Shown here piece by piece: positions 1-12,660 of a stretch of 64,000 nt of DNA; positions within the stretch are counted from its first letter, which is position 1, and each line of letters begins with the position of its first letter. Under the pieces are notes generated by a model. It did no database searches, was not told where the DNA came from, and saw only the letters and a program-made list of their open reading frames with translations. The translations under genes were made by a program, and so were the position numbers. This DNA comes from Diphasiastrum complanatum (taxonomy: Eukaryota; Streptophyta; Lycopodiopsida; Lycopodiales; Lycopodiaceae): contig CM055104.1 in the NCBI GenBank assembly GCA_029204225.1, positions 49,803,399-49,867,398 on the forward strand, written 5' to 3'.

Positions 1-656
1 CAGGTGAATCACTTGGTACTCATATCACATCATCCGTAGATCGATTTTTGACATGCCAATCTATTAGTTGTGCCAAAGGTTTACATCAAAAAAAACGTTG
101 CAATCATGGGATAATTGAAAAATGTCGTAACACTTTTCATGGCACTTTATCCCCTTGTATGTCTTCTCGAAAATGTGAAGCGTTACACATTGGCCATTGA
201 AGCTTTTCTGAATGCTCACCTCTATATAGAACATGGTCTTCTTGACATGCATGTATTGTGTCGTAATCCATTCCAAGCATGGTCATCATCTTTCATGCTT
301 CTTTTTTGTGTTTTAGGTATCACATTTTCTTTCGGAAGTATTCGATGCAACAACCTAAAAAACGAGCAATGTGAGTTGTTAGAAAAGAAAAAAAATTAAC
401 TTAATGTAAACTCGCTATAAAGTATAGTAGTTGTGTTATGCATTAAGTACCCGAATAAGGATGTCACGCTACGATCACTCCATTTGTATGTTGCTTGAAG
501 GTTTAGAATAAGAATTGATGTAGCTAGTCTCAAAATGGATGCTCCAGGATATAGAGGATGTCTGCCTCCTTGCACAACAGTCAATTTTATTTTCTACTTC
601 ATTTCAATATATTAGGTTTTATTATAATGTATTGTATCTTTATGAATGTAGTAATC

Positions 657-1651
657 ATGTCGGGGTCAGGCAGTGGTGAAAGCTTGGGAGACTATGTTAA
701 AAATTTATATGAATCATTAACTCCTGAGCAAAAAGCAGAACTACAAAGTATGCTTAGCCGAGATGAGGGTGGTCCATCACAAGCGGCCGCGGCTCCCACC
801 CCCACCGAAGAGTCATCCACAAATCCTTATTATGACGTGGATCCTCAAGGTAATAATATTGCCAATAGAAAAGTGAGAGTGGTTTTGGACCGGCTCTATT
901 CTTTATGCCAATGCCATTTTGACGACAAATTGTTTAGTAAATGGTCCGAACAACCTGCCGCCGATAAACGATGGGTTATTGGTGTCCTTCGTGACGAATT
1001 CCAACAAGAAGAGAAATTCGAGGAGAAGGCAATTCATAAGCATATGAGCTTATGGATTAGGCACCATCGTGATATGGCACAACGAGCTTATAGGGACGAG
1101 CAATCCAAGCTCTCCTGGTGTTCAAGAAATGATTGGAACCGTGTAAAAGCGGATGAACGAACACCAGATAAATACAAGATTCAGAAAGATGTTGCAGCCG
1201 CTAGGATGCATGGGATAGGCAATCCTAGGTTGGGCTTGAGCGGAAAGGCAGGATTGCAAGCAAGCATGGTAAGTGAACTTACACTACTCTTATAGTTTAT
1301 CTTTGATTTCATATGCTTTTATTTTATAATATGCATTATGACTAGCTGCTCTAACCTAACCCTAAATTAATTCCAACTTAAATTGAATGCATAGATAGTT
1401 GACGGACTATGGACGTCTGCCAACTAAGGAGGAATACGAATTTGCCTACAGGGAATCATACGACGCATTAGTCGACAAACTAAAGAGCGAGGGTCATCCT
1501 CCAAATGTAAGTACTAGTTTTTGTATTCATACTAATGTGGTTTGTATTTCGATGTCAATTTTATTTAATTTAATACGATCAAGTATTAAATATTAATGTA
1601 GTTTGTTTGCTTGTGTTCATGCAGACTGGACGTCATGACGATGATGAGTAG
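657..1651 (+). CDS. Three-exon CACTA-associated protein of unknown function
   Basis: Three exons join in frame with GT-AG borders: 657-1268 (204 codons), 1399-1506 (36 codons) and 1625-1651 (TGRHDDDE then stop), for 248 residues. ATG 657 is chosen because a Gly/Ser/Glu-rich opening (MSGSGSGESLGDYV) follows it; the frame is open further upstream. An Ala/Pro/Thr-rich linker leads into a basic, Trp-rich middle (KWSEQ, WVIGVLRDEF, WIRHHRDMAQ, SWCSRNDWNRV), then GNPRLGLSGKAG and a short conserved-looking tail (LPTKEEYEFAYRESYDALVD). That layout resembles the plant Ptta/En/Spm transposase-associated family (Transposase_24) found in CACTA elements. The family assignment is an inference from pattern only. 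The intact frame across two introns suggests recent origin. A host gene captured by the element is the alternative. Confidence 0.5.
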
Positions 1652-2204
1652 ATTAGGTTTATAAATTTTAGTTGATGTTAGATCTAGAAAGACTCATGCA
1701 ACATTAAAGCACCAATATTGTAATACATTGATTGATATTATGAAAATATTATTATTGCAAATGATCGTGCTATATTCCCATTGCTTTTATATGTGCAATA
1801 TTCTTTTTTTAAAAATTGCAATGTCGAATTTAGAGATGTGGATTGACGTAATAACCAACTAAGAACTTAAAACCATTTGCAATGTCGGATTTCAAAACAA
1901 CAATCAATATCATATATAGAAATCTAAATGAAATTTATGATGTGCACAAAGCAATGCAATAAAGTATTGTTATTCATAATGGACATAAAGTAATGCAATA
2001 AAATATAAAATGAAAAGTAATTTAAGAATGAAAAGTACCTCATGCTTGGTTTGTTGTTTGATCCAAATGTTGAATGCAACTCAAAAATATTGTTTTAAAC
2101 ACAATTCACGAACATCGCTTCTCCAAGAACTCAACTCCAAGAACGGCCTGATAAAAATGTGCGTGCTATTTTTTACGCATTTTTTATTTTTTTTTTACTT
2201 TGGG

Positions 2205-2560
2205 ACGTCGAAATCCGACATCCAAACGAGTCGGATAGACGTCGGACACACGTCAGACCTTTATCATTCTGTTAACAAACGTCAGATTTCGACGTGTATC
2301 TGAAACGTCGGAATCCGACATCCAAGTATGTATCGGATGGATATTGGATGGGCGTCAGACATCCGTCGGACAGTGCATCATTCTGTATTTACAGACGTCG
2401 ATATCCAACAAGATTTTTGAACGTCGCAATGCAACGTCCACGTCAGACCTTTTGCGACGTCTTTGGACATCGAACGTCGCATTGCGATGCCACGTCGGAC
2501 GTCATCCACGTGGGATTGTCTTTCATCGATTCGTCGCAAATCGCGGCGGGTGTTGTAGTG
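2205..2560. repeat. Subterminal repeat region of the CACTA element
   Basis: At least ten short copies of ACGTCGGA, GTCGGA, GTCAGA or their complements occur in both orientations within about 350 bp, ending at the TAGTG terminus. The density falls to zero past 2560. Such clusters flank CACTA ends and bind TnpA-like proteins in known members; binding here is inferred. Confidence 0.55.
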
Positions 2561-2706
2561 CCATGCACGTCAGATCTAGAGCTTGCATGTCAAATTTGAA
2601 GCTTGCATGTCATGCCATCTGTGGCCTATTGTCCATGCATGTCAGATCTAAAGCTTGCATGTCACACTTTGCATTGTCTAATGACCATGCATGTCACATC
2701 AGACTG

Positions 2707-2850
2707 TTGCATGTCAAGAATCTATGAACCCTCATGATTGCATGACTAGAATCTAAGAACCATCATGTTTGCATGTCAAGAATCTAAGACCCATTTGGAT
2801 TGCATGTCAAGAATCTAAGATCCAACATGATTGCATGTCAGAAAGATTAA
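2707..2850 (+). repeat. 31-bp tandem repeat, at least four copies
   Basis: TTGCATGTCAAGAATCTAAG-type units start at 2707, 2738, 2769, 2800 and 2831, exactly 31 bp apart; the fifth is partial. The flank from 2562 contains further, more irregular GCATGTCA copies. The array sits directly outside the CACTA terminus. No coding potential. Confidence 0.85.
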
Positions 2851-2945
2851 GACTTATGAAAAAATTTCTATGCTTTTGATAAGCTAGATATGGAATTAAG
2901 TTCATTGAATATGAACTAAGTCTATGTTAAGTTAACGTTCTTAAG

Positions 2946-3627
2946 TTGACCGTGATAGGCCGGTTTGGTACACCCAGAGAACTCATCTCTGACAGGGGTA
3001 CCCATTTCCTAAACAAAACTATCAAAGCCTTGACCGATCAGTTGACGATCAAGCACCGAAAAAGCACGCCCTACCACCTGCAAGCCAACGGTCAGGCTGA
3101 AAGCACGAACAAACAACTAGTGGGTATTCTAGGGAAAACCGTATCAGACCAATAGAGGGATTGAGACAAAAAACTATACTCGGCATTGTGGGCATATAAT
3201 GCCATCTATAAGACCAGTACCAACCACACGCTCTTTTTTCTAGTGTATGTCCAAGAATGTGTACTGCTAATAGAAATAGAACTCCCATCCTTGCGGTTTG
3301 CCATGAAGCACGACCTAGGAGAGAAAGAATCACCAAGACCTGGACGAGCATCGAATAGCTGCCCTAAATCACCAAGAAACTCACAAAAGATACATGAAGG
3401 AGATTCATGATAGGAACATGCGCGATTACCAGTTCAGGCAGGGGCAGTTAGTATTGTTCTGTGACGCTAGACACGAGTTGATGCCTCAAAAGTTGGGCCC
3501 ACGCTGGAACGGTCCATATGTAATAGTGAAACTGTATGAAAATAACACGGTTAAGCTGGCAGAGTTAAACGGTGAAATTTTTAAGCACCAAACCAATATA
3601 AACAAGATAAAAGCTTACCGTAGTTAA
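2946..3627 (+). pseudogene. Ty3-type integrase fragment
   Basis: The first piece (2946-3155) carries the DDE core: LISDRGTHF holds the second Asp, and TPYHLQANGQAEST is the usual segment holding the catalytic Glu. The frame then breaks and resumes at 3394-3627, where GQLVLF, LGPRWNGPYVIVKL and INKIKAYR match the C-terminal GPY/F module of Ty3 integrases. The zinc-binding N-terminus and first catalytic Asp are missing. Non-functional remnant. Confidence 0.8.
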
Positions 3628-3847
3628 AGAGAAGCCGAAGTCACATGTACAGTACGTAACACCTTTTCATGTTCACCTTTTCAGGTATCAGAGTGAACGA
3701 CCTAGAAGCATCACGAATACTGGGAACACTCAGAGAATCAAAAGTAGCCCTAGTGACCTTGTACATATACGCTGAACGGAAGGGTGCGAAAAACCAAAAC
3801 AAAAATTCATAAAATCAAGAAAAATACAAAAAGATTATTGTTGTGAT

Positions 3848-4490
3848 ATGGAACTCACCCAAGAACTTGGGACGTATACGTTGAAGGTAGACGGAGCTTG
3901 CAGACATTCGAATAGAGAAGGTGCCATAGGAGCAATATTGCATAATCCCAATGGGACTGAACTAGCCAGTATAGGAGTCCTATTAGGGAAAGGATTCATG
4001 AACAACACTATCGAATACAAAGCCCTTCTAATCGGTCTACAAATGACCATGCAAGTCGTGCAAACTATAGGCAACCTCCGAATTATGGGGGATTCACAAC
4101 TCCTAATCCGAGGTATGACTGGCATATACTGACTCAAAAGCATGACCTTACAGGCCTATGCAATTGCCATCAACGAATATACTAGAGAGTTTTCCCACAT
4201 CGAATGGATGCATATTCCATGAGCACAGAACCAACGTGCTGATAGTCTAGTTGCGATAGCCTACGACCATGATCATTACTGGCAAAGTGAGCCAGGTAGG
4301 GTAGTCATTTCACCCATAACCATTGTTGCGGAGCTATGGACAGTCCTAAAAGCCCAAGTATGGTATGGAGTTCGGTGGATCAGAAGTCTGATAAACCAAG
4401 TAGGTCTAGAGAATCCCCAACTCCTAGCCCAATTACATCAGTTAGTGAGCCATGAACTATCTAGAACTTGTTTTAGGTCACACCATAGTA
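3848..4490 (+). pseudogene. RNase H (RVT_3 / archaeal-type) fragment downstream of integrase
   Basis: The reading starts TLKVDGACRHSNREGAIGAIL (Asp of the first strand), continues NNTIEYKALLIGLQ (catalytic Glu) and GDSQLLI (second Asp), stops at 4131, and resumes in another frame with INEYTREFSHIEWMHIP, a stop, and AQNQRADSLVAIA (final Asp). The NNTxEYxAL and GDSQL signatures mark the single-domain RVT_3 type rather than the RNase H fused to Ty3 reverse transcriptase. It lies after the integrase, which is notable because the extra RNase H of most Tat elements precedes integrase. Confidence 0.75.
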
Positions 4491-4778
4491 GCATAACCCA
4501 TGGGTTAATGCACACGGCCTAAGTACATAGTAAAAACCCTACCCTAGCACGAACTTGACAAATACACACGGAGGGGGAGAGGGGTGTAAAGGTTTAAAGA
4601 TTTTTTGTACATTCAACACATTGTATATTCATGTATATAAATGCTAAAACACAGGTGATGGAATTCCCTGCTGAGAATGGAAGACCCATAGAGCAGTAAT
4701 CAGTTCGACCAACGCCAGAGAAAACTGATGAGGTTCGTACTGAAGGAAAGATAGAGGACCGACATAGAAATCCAACGT

Positions 4779-5654
4779 TTGAAAGAAAATTTGAAGAAAC
4801 AAAAGAACCTACGAATCAGAGCCACTAACGAGCTGGTTAGCACCAATAAGGAACGAGATACCTGGAAGCAGAAGTACAATGACCTCAAGGAGGCTAATGA
4901 CAGACGACAGATAAGCCATAGGGAGGGATATAAAGGGCAGGAAAAGATCCTAGCCAACACCAAGGTGGAACTAGCGGCAACTGAAATTACCGTAGCCATG
5001 CTAGCTAGGCAGTTACATGAGTATCAGAGAAAAGAAGCTGCAAGAGGACCAATCAGGCCTCAGAGTTCCCGCAACCCTTTACCCGCTTACCCTGTGCACC
5101 GCAAGGAAATTTTGTCGGACAGTCTGTTCTACAAAAACTTCGATGCTTACAGTTTATATCTACCGCCCATGGAGTTTTCGCTAGATACCTAGGTTTTTGA
5201 GTTACGACCATCGACAAGTTCCGCCCTCAGATTCACATGGCCACTCATCCTAGGTAGTTTTGAAAACTACAAAGATTCCTATGAGAGCTTATGTAGGTTC
5301 TCAGTTGTTGTCGCGCACCAGAAAGCTGATATCATTAGATTGGCCGGCCACTATGCCTACTGCCTGCAGAATTGGTTATCACAACCTTGGGGCGCTAAGA
5401 CTAAACCCACCAAGATTCACCTTACCAAATGGTGGTACAACCCCAATGAGTCCATGGAGTCAGGAGCGAACCTAGCGCTGTACCTGCGGATGCGTGACAA
5501 AACTTCCAGGGAACGTAAAACCCTAAATGAGATGTTTTATTTTAAGTTCTTGGAAGGTGCCGATCCAGCCCTTGTGGATGTGGCAGAAGTGGACCCCAAT
5601 TACACCGGGAAGTTGAAAAACCAACGGATAGAAATGTGCAGGAATGCACTGTAA
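4779..5654 (+). pseudogene. Unrecognised retroelement ORF with coiled coil
   Basis: Two reading frames follow the RNase H remnant. 4779-5192 (137 aa) is strongly charged with heptad-like Leu/Lys/Glu spacing (about residues 1-85), then a Pro/Arg-rich stretch. 5340-5654 (104 aa) is Trp-rich (LQNWLSQPWG, KWWYNPNESM) and acidic towards its end. A stop and a frame change separate them. The family is not recognised. The place after pol would suit the extra 3' ORF of some Ty3 elements; a displaced gag is the alternative. A purine-rich tract at 4572-4583 just upstream resembles a polypurine tract, which would instead place these ORFs in an LTR. Confidence 0.35.
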
Positions 5655-8350
5655 CCACCCACCTCACTATTATGCATCATACACTAGACACGGTATGGTG
5701 AGCATCTGTTGCAAGTCTCAATTTTCTATGCATACATCTTTATTGCATCTCTATAAAAACTCCGAGCTGCATTTGGATATTTGCTAATTTCAAGGGCATA
5801 AATCACTGTATAGACGCATAGTTGAGGGGGGGGGTGAGAAAGGAAAAAGTGGGAACAAAAATAGTGCAGTGGGGTGGGGAGTGACTCCATCGCCCAATGG
5901 GTAGGGCACAAAAGAAAAATATATATATATAAAAAAAAAAAAAACAGAAAAAGAGAGAGAAAGAAAGACTGAGAGAAAAAAGAGAAAAAAGAGAAAAAAG
6001 AAAAAGACTTCAACTGTATGTATTAGATCTCGAACCAATTTGTGAGGATGAGTGACACCTCGCACATCCATAAGAGGTGAGGACGATTTTTCTGATTGAT
6101 TCCATAGACTAGCGGAAAACCAGTACTTCTTACCATCTTGTGTATTGGATCTTAGGACAGTAAGTTGTCTTACATGGACTACTGTCAGAATATAGGGCTT
6201 GAGAGAAGGGTCAGTACAGAGAGGAGACTAGATGGTTATTCCCTGTTGAATTAGTTCTTAGAGAGTATAAGTTGAATGTCGAAACCAAAAAAAAAAAAAA
6301 AAGTTGGTAATCACCAGTCTGCATCCATATCATCCTATCTCCAATCTTGAGATTTGCATTTGCATATCCCTCTATGCATGGGTCCAAAAGTGGGCATTGC
6401 CTTACATCTGATGGAATTGGGAGCATTTGCCATGTAGGTCACATGTGGGTTTTTTGCAGGTATGAAGACACCAAATTGTTCAAAGATGTTGTGGTTAAAT
6501 CCAATCCGGTTGCAGATGGATCCTAAGGGCTAAATCGATGGCCTTTGGGTAGGAAGCTGTTGAAGACATCCTACCAACTCACTGTGGTTAGCATCACCTA
6601 GCAAGGGTGCTGAGCCCACTAAACTTGATCCACCACCAGCAGCTGGGTCCGTCGTATGGGGACCATACTACCCAGTGATAGTCGCCAATGTTAGCCGATA
6701 ACTCTACACGGAAAATCGGGCTTATATTGAAGTTTAAGTTTGCAATAATTGAAAAAACCGGCATGTAAAACCCGGTTATTAGAGAAAATTGGCACAAATT
6801 TGCCGTAGAAATGGGTCAGCCCGTCCCTAAAGTGGCTAGACACAGTTTAAAAGAAAGAAACTGACTTTAAAAAAAAATCGTAAATAATTATATTTTGTGG
6901 TCAAGTTCTGTAAGACCGGGCCAAAAATGCCGGTCCACCTAGAAATGGGTCTCAGCCCGTCCTAAATGAGGCTAGAGCAAAGTTTGCGGCCTTAGAAATG
7001 GCCTGTGATAAAGTTTTACTGCTTTTTGGCCAGTTGTAAAAATAGCCGGCATAGCCATGCTAAAATCCTACCATGTACAAAGTTGGTTTTACTAATATAT
7101 GGTTGACTAGTGCATGTTTCAGGGAAACCGTGTTGTCGTGGGAGCCCTAGTTATGAATGCCAGAAAAGTCAACCCCAGTCAAAGAGCCATCAAAGAAAAA
7201 TATTTATCGGGCAAAACCCAAGCTGTGAATTATGGGCAATACTGAAAACTTGCAGAAACCCTAACAGGTAAAATTGGGCAAATTACGGGAAATGGACAAA
7301 ATACGCAAATCAGTCGGTAATCCCGACAAACCAAAAGCTAAAAGTCGGGCTGTGCATACTACAAGGAAAAATCAAATGAAAAGCCAAGGAAAATGGAGGA
7401 CCGAGAGAAATAGAGGACACCTAACAAGAGAGAGAGAGGTTGGCAAGAGTCTTCAACCACCTTTTGGATCATAAATGCAAGAAAGCCTTAGAGGCTAGCA
7501 AAGTTTGGTAGATACCTCCTCTAGTTGTTGACAAAAGAAGCATCTTGGCTAGTTTTGGAAAAGCGCCTTAAATGGCACCAACCCCTACACCCTCAAGGAG
7601 GCCACTTGATGTACTTGCCAATGGGGATTGGACAAATGGAAAGAAGGTTGGAAGGGCACGAAAATTGGCAAAGCCTCATTTTGAAGGGGGATACTTGGGA
7701 TTTACTATAAAAGGAGGCCACTCTTTGTGTTAAGATATAGTTGGATGATAGTTGGATGATAGCTAGATAGTGAAATAATGTTGACAGTTGGATAGTTGAG
7801 AGTTGATAGTGGGATGTTGAGAAGTGATTCTGTTTGGTGAGTTAGTTGGATTGTGGGAATTCATTTGAGTTGGAAGCCATTTGAGTTGGAAAGCATTTGG
7901 ATTGAGAGTTGTTGAGAGAGGTTGTTTGGTTGAGTGATAGATGTTACCAAGATGAAATTTTATGAGGGAGTTTGTTATTGAGAGCTCATGTCCTTGTATG
8001 CTTACTCTCTTTTGATGTGACCCTTTGGTTATAAATGCTTATGGTGAGAACATTTGGAGTTTTGAGTGAGCTTTATGAATCAAAGAATCATAGAGAGTGA
8101 AAGGGTCCATCATCATTCCATCTTAGTCATTATGATTGAGAAGTAGTATCATTGGTTGAAGATCTTAATAGTAGAGAGTATATGTCTTTGACATCAGAGA
8201 TTTTGTGATGATTTTTTGGTTCTTGTTGTGCCAAAGAGTTGCATGATCTTGTAGTAAGTTGCATGCACTCATCTCTAGGCTAGGATGAAGTTGTTGAGAG
8301 CAATTCGTTGAAGCATGAGGGTTTTTTAGCAATATGACAACTATCATGCT
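5655..8350 (+). other. Noncoding LTR-like stretch
   Basis: No believable gene. It holds a G-run followed by purine-rich DNA (about 5826-6010), a poly-A (6284-6302), two diverged copies of an AAATGGGTCnnAGCCCGTCC unit (about 6808-6850 and 6943-6985, U3-repeat-like), and a TATAAAAGG box near 7708 followed by GTTGGAT/GTTGAGA-rich sequence that looks like an R-U5 leader. This fits the 3' LTR of the upstream Ty3 remnant, but no partner LTR is in the window to prove it. Confidence 0.35.
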
Positions 8351-10415
8351 TCTAGAGTGAGTTCTTTGGGGGAATGAAGAGTGATATCAATCATCACATC
8401 CTATACTCCAATCTTGAGTCACTCGTGTTATGAAATCTTTGAAATAGTTTCCATTCTCAAGTTAGATGTTCCATCACTGAGCTATACGACCAAATTTCAT
8501 AGCTTTTTGATACCTCATGGGCCAGAGACTATGCGTGATGCCTCAGTCGTGAGCCATTGGAGTGAATACACCTACCCATACACGGACTCTCAAAGACTTC
8601 CTAATGATGACAATTTTTGGCCACCAGTCTGTTGCTACATTACACTTCAAGCGCTGGATTCTGCAGATTACAGACGTAGTGCTGGTTGAAAATTATTCAC
8701 AAATATGTTTCTAGTAGATCGTTGATTGAAGAAAAGAAGCACTTCTGTGACAAATATTCGTTGATTTTAGAAGCCACATTCAATCACATGGTTGCAACAT
8801 TCAATTGCACTTTCAGATGGTGAATGAATACCTTGTATGAAAAGAGCCTATACGTTGCTATCTACACTTGCCTACTACTTCCATCGATGGTTCCAGCTGT
8901 AGAAAACAACACTCTTCATCACTATCTATGAGATAATTGCTCTCACTGATCTGTTGTCTATGGAACTATGGACTACTGCCTGCATGCGGCCTCCTTCTGT
9001 CTATTTGCGGCCTCTGTACCCTCGCTGACCCTGTTTGCCTTCATTTCCGCCTGCTGCCTCATCTGCCACATGGCCCTACAGCCCTACTGCTTGCCACACT
9101 CTGTCGGTAGTCTGTTGCGCCTGTCTGTGAAAAAAAAATCAGACCTCTTCTGTCTGTCTGTGACCACCTGCAGCCGGTTGCAAATTTTCGATGGCTGGTT
9201 ACAGTCAAAAATCAACCTCTGATAGCCTGCCAGCGAGCTAGAACCTTGTTGCAGTTCCAGATCGTTGTCTGAGAAAAACAAATCAGACCTACTTGCGGCC
9301 TATTTCACCAGCAAATTCACATCCAATCATCACAGTAGTATTCTGGAAGGTTCTACCTTGCTAACTAGTAAGTTTTTGGAAGCCAAGGCAAACGACAAGC
9401 ATAAACTGCTTCATGGACACAAAGGCAAATGCAGAATGCGGAAACAACATTCATGACTAGTGAGCTCTTGCGACAATCCGGCTGCCCAATACCTGATGCC
9501 AATGACAGAACAACTAGCGCTTTTCCTTCTTGACAAAAGGGATTCACAACAGAGGTAATGCTAAGAATCCTACATGCAATCTTCCAAATGTTCCACCCAT
9601 CATCTGCAATAGCTGTTAACAAGTTCCTATCTGCCGTATCCTACAAAGTGGATAAAGCTTCAAAAGAAGTCCTTAGTTGAATAACATCATTAACAACTGT
9701 CTAGAAATCTACAAAGGTTAAGAACGAGTTTGGAAGAAAGATCCAAAGCATGTTTCTAGGTTCAAACCACAAGATTACCACTCTTCACAAGCAATGAGCA
9801 CATTTCAAGGAAGGCTTCACAGGGGTTAAACTGCATGGATTTAAAATCCGACTCTACATCTATTTTCCCAGAGAATGGGCAACTTGCCATTTCCATTCTA
9901 TGTTTTACAGATTTGCATGAAACACAAGAGGATCATTCTAGCTCTATTCCTCACATGCAAACGTTAAATTCAAGATTCACAGCAACAATTAGTTCATTCA
10001 TTCAGGATATATTGATTTACACCAATCTATCAACAAACCAACTGCTACTAACCTGAATTTAATTTGTCTAAACATTATGGATTCACACAAATTGTTAATT
10101 CAAAAACCAGATTTAGACTAAGAAATGGATCTACTCATGCAAATCATTCTACTTCAAACAAAAACTTTCTCAAGGCTTCAGAAACCATAAGAATGAATTC
10201 TCACAATTCCCAAGCATCTCTACACAGAATCAAACAAGGAGAAGAACACTCTACCACCAAGTTTGAAAAGCGAACTTTAACTAGAATTAGTGAATCCAAA
10301 CCCAATTTCCCTTGAAAAAACAACACTCCAACTGGGATGTGAATCCAAGTGCGTTCCAATTCCATTCTGATGTAGAACTTCTCTCCATCCCATCCAAAAA
10401 CCACATCTTAGCCGG
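8351..10415. other. No gene recognised; possible internal DNA of a minus-strand LTR element
   Basis: Short ORFs show no family motif. The stretch ends at a minus-strand primer-binding-site sequence (10416-10427), so in that orientation it would be the leader/gag zone of a decayed LTR element. The last 100 bp (from about 10340) matches 52490-52557. Confidence 0.3.
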
Positions 10416-10427
10416 GCTCTGATACCA
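10416..10427 (-). promoter_or_regulatory. tRNA-Met-type primer binding site
   Basis: GCTCTGATACCA on + is the complement of TGGTATCAGAGC, the plant initiator-Met primer site used by many LTR elements. One base separates it from a TGTAATGACC border that fits an LTR end. The same arrangement occurs near 52560. Confidence 0.7.
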
Positions 10428-10428
10428 A

Positions 10429-10850
10429 TGTAATGACCACTAGGGAAAAAAAACCCCTAAGATGAGGATAGGAAAACACAAGAGAGACTATGGAACAAAA
10501 CCAACCAACCAAACCTAGATCCCTCATGGAGAATCCTCCTGGATCTAGCCCCCAAGCCATGCCATGTGATAGCAAGAGAAAGAGAGCTCATCAGGTAACC
10601 TAGACCAAAGTCGTCGACGAAATAATCACCATCTCAATATATAGAGAGCAGGATCCTATGCATGAGCACATGCAATTCCCACGCAGGTCAACTATAAATA
10701 GGTCACAGCTCTTCATGCATATCTCCTGCCTATATCAGTCACACGTACATGCACTACTCCATATGTCTCAATTAGAGTGTCTGGGTCCTCTCAAGCTTAC
10801 TAGTCACCAACAGGCCTCAACGTGGAATAAAATCTAGGCGTGACCAAAAA
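10429..10850 (-). repeat. LTR remnant of a minus-strand element
   Basis: Starts TGTAATGACCACTAGG directly beside the primer site. Its first roughly 70 bp recur at about 52570-52634. A TATAAATAG box near 10692 and a TATATAGAG near 10638 lie inside. The far border is not determined; 10850 is where recognisable structure ends. Confidence 0.45.
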
Positions 10851-12660
10851 ACTCAAATATTGGAGGGCTGGTCTATGATATTAGGATTATTCCATGTCTT
10901 TAGTAGAATATGGCCATAACAGATGATGACATCCAAACTATGTTATTATGACCAATCAGATTTTCGTACCAGTCCCCCTTGTCGCTTATCTGGCAAATCC
11001 GTAGCCAAGATGTCATTCGCCACGCACTACCAATGTCAACCTCTCTGAAAGGGACAAATTACTTTTGATGTTCACTGAGCACTTTTTCCATGGCAATCAA
11101 CCAATTTTTGGGCATCTTACTTGTGAATACAGTATGAGTGTTTGGGTCAATTTTGTTAATCATGGCCTAAGATATGGGCAAAAAATCCAAAAAGACTTAA
11201 ATATTTATTTTTCTTGTCTCTTACTTATTCTCACCTTCCTAAGGTCACCTAGCTACAAGCTTTTGAATGGAAGTGATGGCATGTGATTTGATGGAATAAC
11301 AACTACAAACACCTCATTTCTGTCGAAAAATCTATGTTATGCTTTGCTTGAAAAAATCGATAAATTTCATGGATCCTTGAATTCTCCTAGAGTTGGCGCT
11401 TGATTGTTGTAGAATTGGTCCTAACCAAGACTATGATACCATAACAACAATTGATCCTGCAGTTTACGCTAGCAATCTAATAGGCTACCATTAATCAGAT
11501 TCACCATAGTTGAAGGAAAGAGCACACCACACCCCAATCAACACACATAATGAACTATATTCAAAAAATGAAAATGGTGCATATAAAGACGCACTTTCCT
11601 GGGGGGTACTGCTACATAGTAAAATAGTATTGTGATGGGATGCGTGTCCCAACTCAACACCTATGCATGCCGTAAACAAGGCGCACACAATTGTCAATAA
11701 GCTAAAAATTACAAAACTACTAAAATTAAAAATGTGCATCAGACTAAGAAATAAACTAGGCTTACTATATTTAACACTTGAGTCTCCCAAATAGAAAAAT
11801 CTGTTGTGATGAAAAGCGGTGAATCCTTTGAACTACCTCCTCTTTAAAGTCATGTGTTGGGTAGCTCTTGAGCTGAGGTACCACACTTTTGATGATTTAG
11901 AGATTAATGTTTTTTAGCAGCATATTAGAGTAATCACTCTTTGGAACATATGGCTAGATAAGAACAACAGAGAATTTGGGAGTGGTGACTTCAGTATCTC
12001 CCCCCCGTTTCTTTTTTAAGAGGCTAATTTTTTCATTACTGTAAGTTTAATTACAGCTTGTACCCTGTTTATATTTCTTAATCTATGGCTTGATTTTCGA
12101 GAAAAATAAATAAGTGGTGAGCTAAATAGGACTTTCGTTTTATTGAGTTTAGGTTTTCAACTCATATTGCCACACAAATGAGGACTTTAAAGAGATTTAT
12201 TAAAGATAGTTTCAAATACTTCATAAAGGACTGTCCAAAAATAGATTTATATGAACCAAAATGTCAAAACAAAGTAAAATTTTCTTTTAGTTCTTGATAT
12301 CAAATGTCTCAATCACCATTGACCTTGGCATTGTTCAAACCATTTGATTGCACAAGCTTTCTTTTTATTTTGGAGAAAGTTTTGAAATTCTTTGGCTTGT
12401 TTGGATCATAATATCCAATAATGGGTGTAGATGTGTTTAACAATGATAATTCTAATGGATAGCAGAGGTAAATTGAATTTCACCTAAGAGGCTAACTTTG
12501 AATCTTGATGGCTATCTTCTTCTTCGAGTTTTGAAGTTCTACGTGTAAGCTTTTTGCAAGTCTCTTCTATCCATGATCCAACAAAATGGTAGCACATGGT
12601 GTGCTACTCTTTTAATGCCACTACATGATATTTTTTATGAACAAGAATTGTGGTTTGACT
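10851..12660. other. AT-rich intergenic DNA, nothing recognised
   Basis: No gene, RNA or element terminus was recognised. Longest ORFs are short and without motifs. Confidence 0.4.

Larger units (their letters stand above)
1..2560 (+). mobile_element. CACTA (En/Spm) transposon, right part; left end outside window
   Basis: The right border is read from three things together. The sequence ends in TAGTG at 2556-2560, so its complement begins CACTACAACACC, as plant CACTA ends do. The preceding 350 bp is crowded with inverted and direct copies of a short GTCGGA/TCCGAC motif, which fits subterminal transposase-binding repeats. A spliced transposon-type ORF lies upstream at 657-1651. The 3-bp target duplication cannot be tested because the left end is not in the window. 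No TnpD-type transposase is visible, so this is either the distal part of a larger element or a non-autonomous copy. Confidence 0.6.
2946..8350 (+). mobile_element. Decayed Ty3/gypsy element with extra RNase H (Tat-like)
   Basis: Integrase pieces (2946-3627), an RNase H piece (3848-4490), an unrecognised ORF block (4779-5654) and LTR-like noncoding DNA follow one another on the + strand. Each coding piece has frameshifts or stops. Reverse transcriptase, protease and gag are not visible and no 5' LTR was found. A second RNase H is typical of Tat/Ogre-type elements. The right border near 8350 is a guess based on where LTR-like sequence fades. Confidence 0.5.

Noticed and set aside
2294-2727. 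Overlapping ORFs of about 100-127 codons
   Set aside because: They run through the CACTA subterminal repeats and across the element border; repeat-driven open frames.
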